From contig NZ_JAFIBI010000001.1 in assembly GCF_017832975.1 (NCBI RefSeq), forward strand, positions 62,001 through 126,000: a stretch of 64,000 nt of DNA, given 5' to 3'. Below are positions 34,128 through 42,229 of the stretch, one piece after another (the first letter of the stretch is position 1; each line of letters opens with the position of its first letter). The DNA comes from Arthrobacter sp. PvP023. Its GTDB lineage: Bacteria > Actinomycetota > Actinomycetes > Actinomycetales > Micrococcaceae. The notes beneath the pieces are model-generated. The model had not been told where the DNA came from. It ran no database searches and was given only the letters and a program-made list of their open reading frames with translations. The position numbers and the translations under genes are program-made.

Positions 34128-36287
34128 ATGGAACCCCGCCACGGTGCAGGCCAACTGCACACTGGGCAATCAGATCAGGGCCGTCCGCACGCCGGCCACT
34201 CCGGGCATCCGGAGCACGGCACCCATCAGATGCCTGGGCAGGGTACGCATCCGGCAGGCCACGGACCCGTTGACGACGAACACATGGTCCACAGCCAGGG
34301 CCAGCATGCCGGCCACAGCGTGGCGATGTTCAAGAACAGGTTCTGGCTGACGCTTGCCTTGGCCGTGCCTGTGGTCTTCTTCAGCCCGATGTTCGGGCAC
34401 CTCCTGGGCTACATGCCGCCGTCCTTCCCCGGTTCCCTCTGGATCCCGCCGCTCCTGGGCACCGTGATCTACCTGTACGGAGGCCAGCCGTTCCTCCGCG
34501 GCGGGCTCAACGAGCTCAAGTCCCGGAAACCCGGCATGATGCTTCTGATCGGCATGGCCATCACAGTGGCCTTCGCTGCGTCCTGGGCCACCAGCCTGGG
34601 GATCGGCGGATTCGATCTGGACTTCTGGTGGGAGCTGGCGCTTCTCGTCGCCATCATGCTGCTGGGCCATTGGATCGAGATGAGGGCGCTTGGCTCGGCC
34701 CAGGGGGCGCTGGATGCGCTGGCGGCACTGCTTCCCGACGAGGCGGAACGCATCACGGACGCCGGCTCCGAAACCGTCGCAGTTTCCGAACTCCGCTCCG
34801 GCGATCTCATCCTGGTCCGCTCGGGCGGGCGGATGCCGGCTGACGGCACCGTCAGCGACGGGCAGGCGGAGTTCGACGAATCCATGATCACGGGCGAATC
34901 CAGGACCGTCCTGCGTTCGCCGGGAGATCCGGTGGTGGCCGGAACGATCGCGACGGACAATTCTGTCAGGGTACAGGTCACCGCCATCGGCGAGGACACG
35001 GCCCTGGCCGGAATCCAGCGGCTTGTTGCCGAGGCTCAGGCGTCGTCCTCCAAGGCCCAGGCCCTCGCGGACCGGGCAGCGGCGTTCCTCTTCTACTTCG
35101 CCGCTGGCGCCGGCGTCATCACGTTCGTCGCCTGGACGCTGCTGGGCAGCATTTCCGACGCCGTGACACGCACCGTGACGGTGCTGGTCATTGCCTGCCC
35201 CCACGCGCTGGGGCTTGCCATCCCGCTGGTGATCGCCATTTCCACCGAGCGCGCAGCCCGGGCCGGCGTGCTGATCAAGAACCGGATGGCACTGGAGCGC
35301 ATGCGGACCGTCGACGTCGTGCTTTTCGACAAAACCGGAACCCTGACCAAGGGCGAGCCCGAACTCAAGGACGTGGCCGCAGTTGAGGGGATGGACCGGG
35401 ACGGGCTCCTGGCTCTGGCCGCCGCCGTGGAATCGGACAGCGAGCACCCGGTGGCCCGCGCAGTCGTCGCGGCCGCCCGCGGTCGCGGGCTCACCGTTCC
35501 GAAAGCCACGGACTTCAGCTCCATGACCGGCCGCGGCGTCCGTGCCGGCATCGATGGCAGGACTGTGTACGTGGGCGGTCCCGCCCTGCTCCGCGAACTG
35601 GGAGCAAACGAGCCGGAGACGCTCGCAGCCGTCACGGCAGCCTGGATGGAGCGGGGCGCCGCCGTCCTCCATGTAGTGGACGACGGCGGGCGGGTCCTTG
35701 GCGCCGTCAGCCTTGAGGACGCCGTGCGACCGGAATCCCGCCAGGCTGTCGCGGCCCTGCAGAACCGCGGGATCAAGGTGGCCATGATCACCGGCGATGC
35801 CCGCCAGGTGGCCAGCGCCGTCGCCGCCGACCTCAAGATCGACGAGGTCTTCGCTGAAGTGCTTCCGGCAGACAAGGACAAGAAAGTCGCCGAACTCCAG
35901 GGCCGCGGACTCCGGGTGGCCATGGTGGGCGACGGCGTCAACGACTCCCCCGCCCTGGCCCGGGCGGAAGTGGGCATCGCGATCGGCGGCGGGACCGATG
36001 TGGCAGTGGAGTCCGCCGGCGTAGTCCTGGCCGGCAACGATCCACGGGCCGTGCTGTCCATGGTGGACCTTTCCCGGGCGAGCTACCGGAAGATGTGGCA
36101 GAACCTCGTTTGGGCCACGGGCTACAACATCATTGCGGTGCCGTTGGCCGCCGGTGTGCTGGCCTTCGCAGGGATCGTCCTGTCCCCCGCCGCAGGTGCC
36201 GTGCTGATGTCCGCCTCCACCATCGTGGTGGCCCTCAACGCGCAGCTGCTGCGCCGGCTGAAGCTCAACCCGGCGCAGGCGCGCTGA
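34128..36287 (+). CDS. copB: Copper-translocating P-type ATPase, CopB type (CPH motif)
   Basis: A 719-residue P1B ATPase. In place of CxxC metal domains it has a His-rich tail: about 15 His in the first 65 residues. The membrane motif is CPH (VIACPHALG), which marks the CopB group, not the CPC CopA group. Other motifs: actuator TGES, phosphorylation DKTGTLT, SEHPVA, and MVGDGVNDSPAL. ATG 34128 with AAAGGAG is preferred to an upstream in-frame start at 34104. It exports copper, or possibly other metals, at the cell membrane. Confidence 0.94.
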   Translation: MEPRHGAGQLHTGQSDQGRPHAGHSGHPEHGTHQMPGQGTHPAGHGPVDDEHMVHSQGQHAGHSVAMFKNRFWLTLALAVPVVFFSPMFGHLLGYMPPSFPGSLWIPPLLGTVIYLYGGQPFLRGGLNELKSRKPGMMLLIGMAITVAFAASWATSLGIGGFDLDFWWELALLVAIMLLGHWIEMRALGSAQGALDALAALLPDEAERITDAGSETVAVSELRSGDLILVRSGGRMPADGTVSDGQAEFDESMITGESRTVLRSPGDPVVAGTIATDNSVRVQVTAIGEDTALAGIQRLVAEAQASSSKAQALADRAAAFLFYFAAGAGVITFVAWTLLGSISDAVTRTVTVLVIACPHALGLAIPLVIAISTERAARAGVLIKNRMALERMRTVDVVLFDKTGTLTKGEPELKDVAAVEGMDRDGLLALAAAVESDSEHPVARAVVAAARGRGLTVPKATDFSSMTGRGVRAGIDGRTVYVGGPALLRELGANEPETLAAVTAAWMERGAAVLHVVDDGGRVLGAVSLEDAVRPESRQAVAALQNRGIKVAMITGDARQVASAVAADLKIDEVFAEVLPADKDKKVAELQGRGLRVAMVGDGVNDSPALARAEVGIAIGGGTDVAVESAGVVLAGNDPRAVLSMVDLSRASYRKMWQNLVWATGYNIIAVPLAAGVLAFAGIVLSPAAGAVLMSASTIVVALNAQLLRRLKLNPAQAR

Positions 36288-36302
36288 CCCAGGGAGCCAC
36301 CG

Positions 36303-36944
36303 ATGCCTGAAGCCAACCACCGGAAATCATCGTTCGGACAATACTTCGCCCGCGTGGGTCCGCGCATGGACGCGCGCGGGGCAGCGGACCACCGGCGGCG
36401 ACTCGTCGAAGCAGCGCACGGCACCGTCGTCGAAATCGGGGCGGGCTACGGTGCCACCTTCCCCTTCTACCCTTCCGCCGTGACCAGCGTGCTGGCACTC
36501 GAACCGGACCCGACGCTCCGGACGCTGGCGCTGGCGGAGGCAAACCGGGCACCGGTTCCCATCACGGTCCAGGACGGCACAGCGGAATCTCTGCCCGCGG
36601 CGGACGGATCCGTGGACGTGGTGGTCTCCAGCCTGGTCCTGTGCAGCGTGGCGGACCAGACCGCCGTCCTGACGGAAATGCTGCGGGTTCTCCGGCCCGG
36701 CGGCCTCCTGCTGTTCTACGAACATGTCCGCTCCGCGCACCGCGTGCTGGCAGCTGCCGAGGACCTGTTCACCCCGCTGTGGAGCCGGCTGGCCGGCGGA
36801 TGCCACCCAAACCGCGACACCGCCGCCGGGATCGCCGCAGCGGGCCTCACGCTGCAGACCCTGGAGCGCTTCGGGTTTTCCGCCCTCCCCGGCAATCCGC
36901 GGGTAGCCCACATTCTCGGGACAGCGGAAAAGTCACCGGCATGA
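36303..36944 (+). CDS. Class I SAM-dependent methyltransferase
   Basis: A 213-residue enzyme with Rossmann-type motif I VVEIGAGYGATFPFY, motif II acid in LALEPDPTL, and post motifs GTAESLPAADGSVDVVVSSLVLCSV and LRVLRPGGLLLFYEHV. It follows copB after 15 bases and is probably co-transcribed. Similar methyltransferases often act on small molecules; the substrate is not known, and a metal(loid) or lipid target is only a guess from context. Confidence 0.88.
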   Translation: MPEANHRKSSFGQYFARVGPRMDARGAADHRRRLVEAAHGTVVEIGAGYGATFPFYPSAVTSVLALEPDPTLRTLALAEANRAPVPITVQDGTAESLPAADGSVDVVVSSLVLCSVADQTAVLTEMLRVLRPGGLLLFYEHVRSAHRVLAAAEDLFTPLWSRLAGGCHPNRDTAAGIAAAGLTLQTLERFGFSALPGNPRVAHILGTAEKSPA

Positions 36945-36977
36945 GCGCCGCCGCCTCCCCCCTCCCTGCCGAGGGAC

Positions 36978-37040
36978 GAGTTTTTGTCCAGATAATGGGT
37001 GCAAACCGACGTTTTCGCCCCATTATCTGGACAAAAACTC
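36978..37040. repeat. Long perfect inverted repeat, possible mobile or REP-like element
   Basis: Two 22-base arms (36978-36999 and 37019-37040; arm starts GAGTTTTTGTCCAG) pair perfectly around a 19-base loop. It sits between two convergent genes and just before a separate GC-rich terminator. The AT-rich stem and length are unlike the other terminators here. It may be a dispersed palindromic element or act as a bidirectional terminator. Confidence 0.6.
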
Positions 37041-37060
37041 TCCGGGGGCCGGACATGACA

Positions 37061-37091
37061 AAGGGCGCCTGCCGCAAAAGCAGGCGCCCTT
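37061..37091 (-). terminator. Intrinsic terminator of the desaturase transcript
   Basis: Perfect 12-base arms AAGGGCGCCTGC and GCAGGCGCCCTT enclose a 7-base loop CGCAAAA, 24 bases after the desaturase stop. The T-run is short, but the stem is very stable. Confidence 0.75.
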
Positions 37092-37114
37092 CCATTCAAA
37101 CCGGGAGCCGGTGG

Positions 37115-38290
37115 TTAGGCCTTTTTGGGCGGGAGCGCCAGCTTGAAGACCTTGGCCCACGTGGAGCCGACCTGCTTCCAGATCGGGCCAGTGGTGTACG
37201 GCAGGCCGTAGCGCTTGCAGATCTCCTGCACCTTGGGCGCCACCTCGGCGTAGCGGTTGGACGGAATGTCCGGGAAGAGGTGGTGCTCGATCTGGTGCGA
37301 AAGGTTTCCGGTCATGAGGTGCATGAACTTGGAACCGGAGATGTTGGCGGAGCCGATCATCTGACGCACGTACCAGTCCCCGCGGGTCTCCCCCTCCACC
37401 ATTTCCTCGGTGAAAGTGTCGGTCCCGTCGGGGAAGTGACCGCAGAAGATCACAGCGTGGGCCCAGACGTTACGCACCGCATTGGCGGTCAGCGTGCCGT
37501 AGAGCGCCTGCTTGCCGGAGCCGGTCAGCATGGCGACGGCCGGGGTTGCGGCGTAATCCTTGGTGAACTGCTTAAGGGCCTTGACGCCGAGGGCCTTGAG
37601 GTCCTTGACCAGCGCTTCCTTGGACTTGTTGCCTTCCTTGTAGTCCTGGAGCTCAAGGTCGTAGATCGCGATGCCCCACTCGAAGACCGGGGCCAGGATG
37701 GCGTTGTAGAGCGGGTTGCCGAGGTTGAACGGCTTCCACTCCTGCTGGGGGTCCATCCGCAGCAGGTTGTATCCGACGTCGTTGTCCTTGCCCACCACGT
37801 TGGTCCAGCGGTGGTGCAGGTCATTGTGGGTGTGCTGCCAGGCGCGTGCCGGGGTGACAAAGTCCCACTCCCAGGTGGTGGAGTGGATGTCCGGGTCCCG
37901 CATCCAGTCCCACTGGCCGTGCAGCACATTGTGCCCGATCTCCATGTTTTCCAGGATCTTGGCCAGGCTGAGCAGGGTGGTGCCGGTGATCCAGGCAGCC
38001 TTGTTCCGGCTCACCAGGAGCGTCGCGCGGCCGGAGATCTCCAGCCCGCGCTGGATCTTGATCATGCGGCGGATGTACGCGGCGTCGGAGGCTCCGCGCT
38101 TCGCCAGAATGTCGTCCTTGATGGCATCAAGTTCGCGGCCCAGCTCGGCCACTTGCTCGTCGGAGAGGTGTGCTGCGGCCGGCGGACGGACAAGTGGGCT
38201 GCCGGATGTGGCCAGCGCGCCTCGCCGCGTCTTCGCGGGCACAACGGCGTCTTCCGTGGTCTCGGCTTCGTGGTTGATAACTATTGCCAT
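37115..38290 (-). CDS. Acyl-CoA/fatty acid desaturase (DesA3-like)
   Basis: A 391-residue membrane-bound di-iron desaturase. The three histidine boxes are HNVLHGQWDW, HNDLHHRW and SHQIEHHLFPDIPSNRY. Hydrophobic segments flank them. It introduces a double bond in fatty acyl chains, likely at delta-9 as in mycobacterial DesA3. ATG 38290 with GAGGAG nine bases upstream. The ferredoxin reductase gene ends 13 bases before it, so both form one operon and the reductase supplies electrons. Confidence 0.93.
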   Translation of the reverse strand: MAIVINHEAETTEDAVVPAKTRRGALATSGSPLVRPPAAAHLSDEQVAELGRELDAIKDDILAKRGASDAAYIRRMIKIQRGLEISGRATLLVSRNKAAWITGTTLLSLAKILENMEIGHNVLHGQWDWMRDPDIHSTTWEWDFVTPARAWQHTHNDLHHRWTNVVGKDNDVGYNLLRMDPQQEWKPFNLGNPLYNAILAPVFEWGIAIYDLELQDYKEGNKSKEALVKDLKALGVKALKQFTKDYAATPAVAMLTGSGKQALYGTLTANAVRNVWAHAVIFCGHFPDGTDTFTEEMVEGETRGDWYVRQMIGSANISGSKFMHLMTGNLSHQIEHHLFPDIPSNRYAEVAPKVQEICKRYGLPYTTGPIWKQVGSTWAKVFKLALPPKKA

Positions 38291-38303
38291 GCGGTGGTGC
38301 TCC

Positions 38304-39425
38304 TCAAATGTCGAGGTTAACGGGTCCGGCGGCTGCCGATACACACGTCTGGATTAGTTGGCCCGGCTCGCCGTGGACTTCACCGGTGCGGAGGTCGCGG
38401 ACATGCCCTGCCCGCAGGGGGGTGAGGCAGCTATGGCAGATGCCCATCCGGCAGCCGCTGGGCATCAGCACGCCGGCGTCTTCGCCGACGTCAAGCAGCG
38501 GCGTGCTTCCGTCCGCCTCCACCTCGCGGTCGGAGGCTTCAAAGGTGACCAGCCCGCCGTCGTGCCCTGCACCGGCGGCCAGGCTGGTGGTGAAGCGTTC
38601 GATGATGAGGTTGATGGGGTCGGCCGCAAACGGCCCCTCCGGCTGGTGGGATTCGCCGCCCGCCGCGGAACCTTCCGCCGCAGCGGCGGCCTCTGCGGAC
38701 CACAGCGCCTCGGCGTCATCAAGGAAGCCTTCGGGGCCGCACGCATAGGCTGCGCGGTGGCGCCAGTCCGGGCAGAGTTCGTCCAGCACCGCGGCAGATG
38801 AGAAGTCCACCCGGCCGCGTTCGCCGGTAAACCAGTGGGTCACCTTGAAGTTGGGGAACTGGTCTGCAAGCTCCGACAGTTCTTCCCGGAAGATGCTGTC
38901 TTCCGGGGTCCGGGCTGAATGGATCAGCACAACGTCGGAGTCCGGGCGGTGCGGGACGAGCGTGCGGATCATCGACATGACCGGGGTGATGCCGCTCCCC
39001 GCGGTGAGCATCAGCAGGGGCCGCGGGTGCTCCGGGAGGACGAAGTCGCCCTGCGGCGGAGCCAGGAACAGCACGTCACCGGGGCGGGTGTTGCGGACCA
39101 GGACGCCGGAAACGGCGCCTACGTCGGTCACGGTAATGGCTGGATCCTGGCCGGCGGGGGCGCTCAGGGAATAGGAACGCCAGTGCCGCACGCCGTCGAG
39201 TTCGACGCCGATGCGGGCCCACTGGCCGGCCTGGTGGGCCTTCCAGCCGCGGCCTGGGCGGAAGAAAATGGTGGCGGAATCGGCCGTCTCGGCGACCACC
39301 CTGGTGACTATGCCGCGCAACTGGCGGGCAGAGAACACAGGATTGAAGAGCGACAGAATATCTTCTGGAGCTAGCGGGGTGGTCAGTACAGATGCGGCGC
39401 GCGCCAGCTTACGGAGCCGGATCAT
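38304..39425 (-). CDS. Ferredoxin reductase with C-terminal 2Fe-2S domain, desaturase electron donor
   Basis: A 373-residue fusion: FAD-binding barrel (WRSYSLSAPAG), NAD(P) domain (LMLTAGSGITPVMSMIR, YACGPEGFLDDAE), and a plant-type ferredoxin domain at the C-terminus with SGCRMGICHSC and a distal TCVS cysteine. This layout matches Rv3230c, which feeds DesA3. ATG 39425 (AAGGT upstream) is preferred over ATG 39473, which has no ribosome site. First gene of the desaturase operon, divergent from a PucR-type regulator. Confidence 0.92.
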   Translation of the reverse strand: MIRLRKLARAASVLTTPLAPEDILSLFNPVFSARQLRGIVTRVVAETADSATIFFRPGRGWKAHQAGQWARIGVELDGVRHWRSYSLSAPAGQDPAITVTDVGAVSGVLVRNTRPGDVLFLAPPQGDFVLPEHPRPLLMLTAGSGITPVMSMIRTLVPHRPDSDVVLIHSARTPEDSIFREELSELADQFPNFKVTHWFTGERGRVDFSSAAVLDELCPDWRHRAAYACGPEGFLDDAEALWSAEAAAAAEGSAAGGESHQPEGPFAADPINLIIERFTTSLAAGAGHDGGLVTFEASDREVEADGSTPLLDVGEDAGVLMPSGCRMGICHSCLTPLRAGHVRDLRTGEVHGEPGQLIQTCVSAAAGPVNLDI

Positions 39426-39524
39426 GTTATTAACCTTATGTTGGATCGAGGCATATTTCTTCTCCCAAGGCATACGATCGAACGTTCTAAACTGTTCCCC
39501 CGAAACAACTTATGGAAGTCTCTC

Positions 39525-40727
39525 ATGAACCCTCCGGCCTCGAAGAGTCCCGCCGCCCCCGCCTACGATCCGCCGTGGCTCGCACTGCCCCGGGAGGTCA
39601 GCGACCTGCTGCGCCCCAAGATGCCCGGCATTGTGGAGGCCATCATCGACGCCGTCCCGCAACTGGTTCCTGCCTATGCCAGGCCTATTGAGGGCCGCTT
39701 CGGGCGCGGTTTGCGGCGCGGGGTGGCTGCGGCACTGGAGCGGTTCCTGCAGCTTCCCGGCACCAGGCTCCCCGCCCTGTCCGAGGAAAGCCGGCAGCTC
39801 GTGGCGGGTCTTGGCAGCGGCGAATTCCGCCAGGGCCGGAGCATGGACGCGCTGCTGAGCGCCTACCGCATGGGTGCCCGCGTGACGTTCCGGGAGATGT
39901 CGCGCATCTCGATGGAAAAGGACCTGGGCCAGAGCGTCGTGGTGGACCTGGGCGAATCGATCCTGGCGTACATCGACGAACTGTCCGCCGTGAGCGCCGA
40001 GGCCTACGCCTTTGAACAGTCCGAGCGGGCCGGGGCCGTGGACCGGCGCAGGACCGAACTGCTGGAGCTGCTGCTGATGGGCCAGGCGGACGAGGCCGCC
40101 CTGCGGCAGGCGGCCTCCATGGCCGACTGGTCGCTGCCGGCGAGGATGGTGGTGGTCACGCTTCCGCTGGACCGGTCCGCAGGGCTGCGGCTGCAGCTGG
40201 GGCCGGGCACACTGGTGGTTGAGCGCGAAACGGATGCCGTGGCGCTTGTCCCGTCCCGGAAGTCCGAGGCCGCCCGGGGGGCGCTGGAGAAGGTATTGAA
40301 GGGCAGGTCCGCTTCCGTGGGGCCGGCCGGCAGCTGGGAGAAGGTGCCCGATTCGCTGCGGCTCGCCGTGCTGGCGGCCTCGGTGCTGCCGCCGCGGGAA
40401 GACCCCGAGGATCCGCCCATCTGGGCGGATGACCACCTGGCCCAGATCGTGCTCGGCTCCGAGCCCTCGGCCATCGCGGAACTGGCGGAGCGCAGGCTTG
40501 CGCCGCTGGAGGGCCTGCGTCCGGCGCAGCGCGAAAGGCTCGCGGAGACCCTCCTCTCCTGGCTGCGGCACTGGGGCCAGCGGGCTCCGGTGGCGGCCGA
40601 GCTCGGCATCCATCCGCAGACAGTGGGTTACCGGGCGGCCCAGCTGCGGGAACTCTTCGGCGATGCGCTGGAAGACCCGCGGGCCCGGTTCGAGCTGGAA
40701 CTGGCCCTGCATGCGGGGCGGCGCTAG
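39525..40727 (+). CDS. PucR/CdaR-type transcriptional regulator
   Basis: A 400-residue regulator. The C-terminus has the PucR-type HTH (LLSWLRHWGQRAPVAAELGIHPQTVGYRAAQLREL, a 35-residue region at about 355-390). The N-terminal two thirds are helical with a RsbRD/GGDEF-like layout usual for this group. It is divergent from the desaturase operon and probably controls it. A GAACGTTC palindrome lies at 39480-39487 in the shared promoter. ATG 39525 is chosen as homologs begin shortly before the proline-rich lead. Confidence 0.85.
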   Translation: MNPPASKSPAAPAYDPPWLALPREVSDLLRPKMPGIVEAIIDAVPQLVPAYARPIEGRFGRGLRRGVAAALERFLQLPGTRLPALSEESRQLVAGLGSGEFRQGRSMDALLSAYRMGARVTFREMSRISMEKDLGQSVVVDLGESILAYIDELSAVSAEAYAFEQSERAGAVDRRRTELLELLLMGQADEAALRQAASMADWSLPARMVVVTLPLDRSAGLRLQLGPGTLVVERETDAVALVPSRKSEAARGALEKVLKGRSASVGPAGSWEKVPDSLRLAVLAASVLPPREDPEDPPIWADDHLAQIVLGSEPSAIAELAERRLAPLEGLRPAQRERLAETLLSWLRHWGQRAPVAAELGIHPQTVGYRAAQLRELFGDALEDPRARFELELALHAGRR

Positions 40728-40735
40728 GCGGCCGC

Positions 40736-42151
40736 TCATCTGCCGGCCGCCATTGCGCCGCGGCTTTGCAGCCGCAGCTCGAGGTCGTTCATCACGATGG
40801 CGGCCAGGTCCTCCAGCGCGCGGGAATCCTCGGCAGTGAACTCCCGCGGCTGGCGGTCCAGGATGCAGATCGTCCCGAGGTTGTAGCCGTCGGGGGTGCG
40901 CAGCGGCACTCCGGCATAGAACTGCAGTCCGAACTCGCCCGCGACGAGCGGGTTCGCCAGGGTGCGCGGGTCCGTGACGGCGTCCGGGACCACCCAGACC
41001 TCGTCCTGCAGGATGGCGGAAGCACATAGCCCGGGGTCCCGCCCGATCTCGCCCACCTCGGTCCCGTGATGGGCTTTGAACCAGATCCGGTCGTGGTCCA
41101 CCACGCTGACGATGGCCACGGGCACGGAGAACATCCGCGCCGCGAGGCCTACGATCCGGTCGAACGTGCCGTCCGGGGGCGTGTCCAGGATCCGGTAGCG
41201 TTCGACGGCGCGCATCCGCGCCTCTTCGTTCGCGGCGGAATCGTACGACGGCGGTGCTTCCGCCGGCACCCCGGACGGAGCCGGACTGATGCTCCGGTGG
41301 CGCCCGGCGGCGCTGATGACTTCCTGCCGGAGGGCAAGGGAAACGTCCCGGGCACTTGGCCGGGCCGAAGGCTCACGGGACAGCATGGAACTGAGCAGGG
41401 CAGCCCATTTGGGTGCCACGACATCGGGGATGTGCGGATCCCGCAAGAGCCGCGCCATGGCTGAGGCGATCGGCGCACCGGGGTACACGGGATCGCCGGT
41501 CAGTCCCTCGAGCAGGACCAGTCCCAGGGAGTACACATCGCTGGGCGGCCCCACCCGCTCGCTGGCGGCCTGTTCCGGGCTGAGGTACTGCGGGGTGCCG
41601 GAGCTTTCCCCGGGGCCGGTGCGCTGCCCGTCCCCGAGGATCATGGCCACGCCGAAATCGCTCAGCTTGGCGCGTGGCCGGCGGTTATCGTTGTTGTAGT
41701 CCACCAGGAGGATGTTGGCGGGCTTGACGTCGCGGTGGACGATGCCGTGGTGGTGGATGTACGCGAGTCCGTCCGCAAGGTCGTGGCCGATCAGCGCCAG
41801 ATGCGCGGCGTTGATGGGGCCCTGGGCCGCGCGTGCGCGCAGGTCCGGGCCGCGCACCAGTTCCATGACCAGGTACGTGCGGCGGTGCCGGGGATCGCTG
41901 AGGTCCGCCCCCGCATCCAGCAAGGTGACCAGCGCGTGGTGGCTCATTCCTGCCAGGATGCGGACTTCCTCGCCCTGGCGGCGCGTGTGGTCCAGGTTCC
42001 CGGGGTCGTCGCGGAAGAGTTTGACCGCGACTTCGCGCTGCAGGAGTTCATCGAAGGCCCGGTAGACGCCGGACTGGCTCCCGCGGCCAATCAGGGCCTC
42101 AATCCGGTATCGGCCGCTGAGGAGGTAGCCGGGTTCCATGCTTGCAGCCAT
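40736..42151 (-). CDS. Soluble Ser/Thr protein kinase with C-terminal GAF domain
   Basis: A 471-residue Hanks-type kinase. Gly-loop IGRGSQSGVY, invariant Lys44 (VAVKLF), catalytic HRDVKPANIL, DFG in LSDFGVA and the APE-like YLSPEQ are intact, so it should be active. From about residue 320 follows a GAF domain (ERYRILDTPPDGTFDRIVGLAARMF through GVPLRTPDGYNLGTICILD). No membrane helix is present, unlike PknB-type kinases. It probably senses a small molecule or redox state in the cytoplasm. GAGAGG precedes ATG 42151, and an ATAAG-TATG-CTTAT repeat lies upstream. Confidence 0.92.
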   Translation of the reverse strand: MAASMEPGYLLSGRYRIEALIGRGSQSGVYRAFDELLQREVAVKLFRDDPGNLDHTRRQGEEVRILAGMSHHALVTLLDAGADLSDPRHRRTYLVMELVRGPDLRARAAQGPINAAHLALIGHDLADGLAYIHHHGIVHRDVKPANILLVDYNNDNRRPRAKLSDFGVAMILGDGQRTGPGESSGTPQYLSPEQAASERVGPPSDVYSLGLVLLEGLTGDPVYPGAPIASAMARLLRDPHIPDVVAPKWAALLSSMLSREPSARPSARDVSLALRQEVISAAGRHRSISPAPSGVPAEAPPSYDSAANEEARMRAVERYRILDTPPDGTFDRIVGLAARMFSVPVAIVSVVDHDRIWFKAHHGTEVGEIGRDPGLCASAILQDEVWVVPDAVTDPRTLANPLVAGEFGLQFYAGVPLRTPDGYNLGTICILDRQPREFTAEDSRALEDLAAIVMNDLELRLQSRGAMAAGR

Positions 42152-42176
42152 GATCGGCCTCTCAGCTGTTTATTTG

Positions 42177-42190
42177 ATAAGTATGCTTAT
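42177..42190. promoter_or_regulatory. Inverted repeat upstream of the kinase gene
   Basis: ATAAGTATGCTTAT (ATAAG and CTTAT arms, 4-base centre) lies 26 bases upstream of the kinase start in an AT-rich patch. It may be an operator or part of the promoter; no cognate regulator is known. Confidence 0.4.
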
Positions 42191-42229
42191 GATATCCCGG
42201 CGACGGTCGCGGAACTGACGGAGGGCCCG

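Noticed and set aside
34170..36320. 716-codon frame antisense to copB
   Set aside because: Antisense shadow of a high-GC gene; the plus strand has all P-type ATPase motifs.
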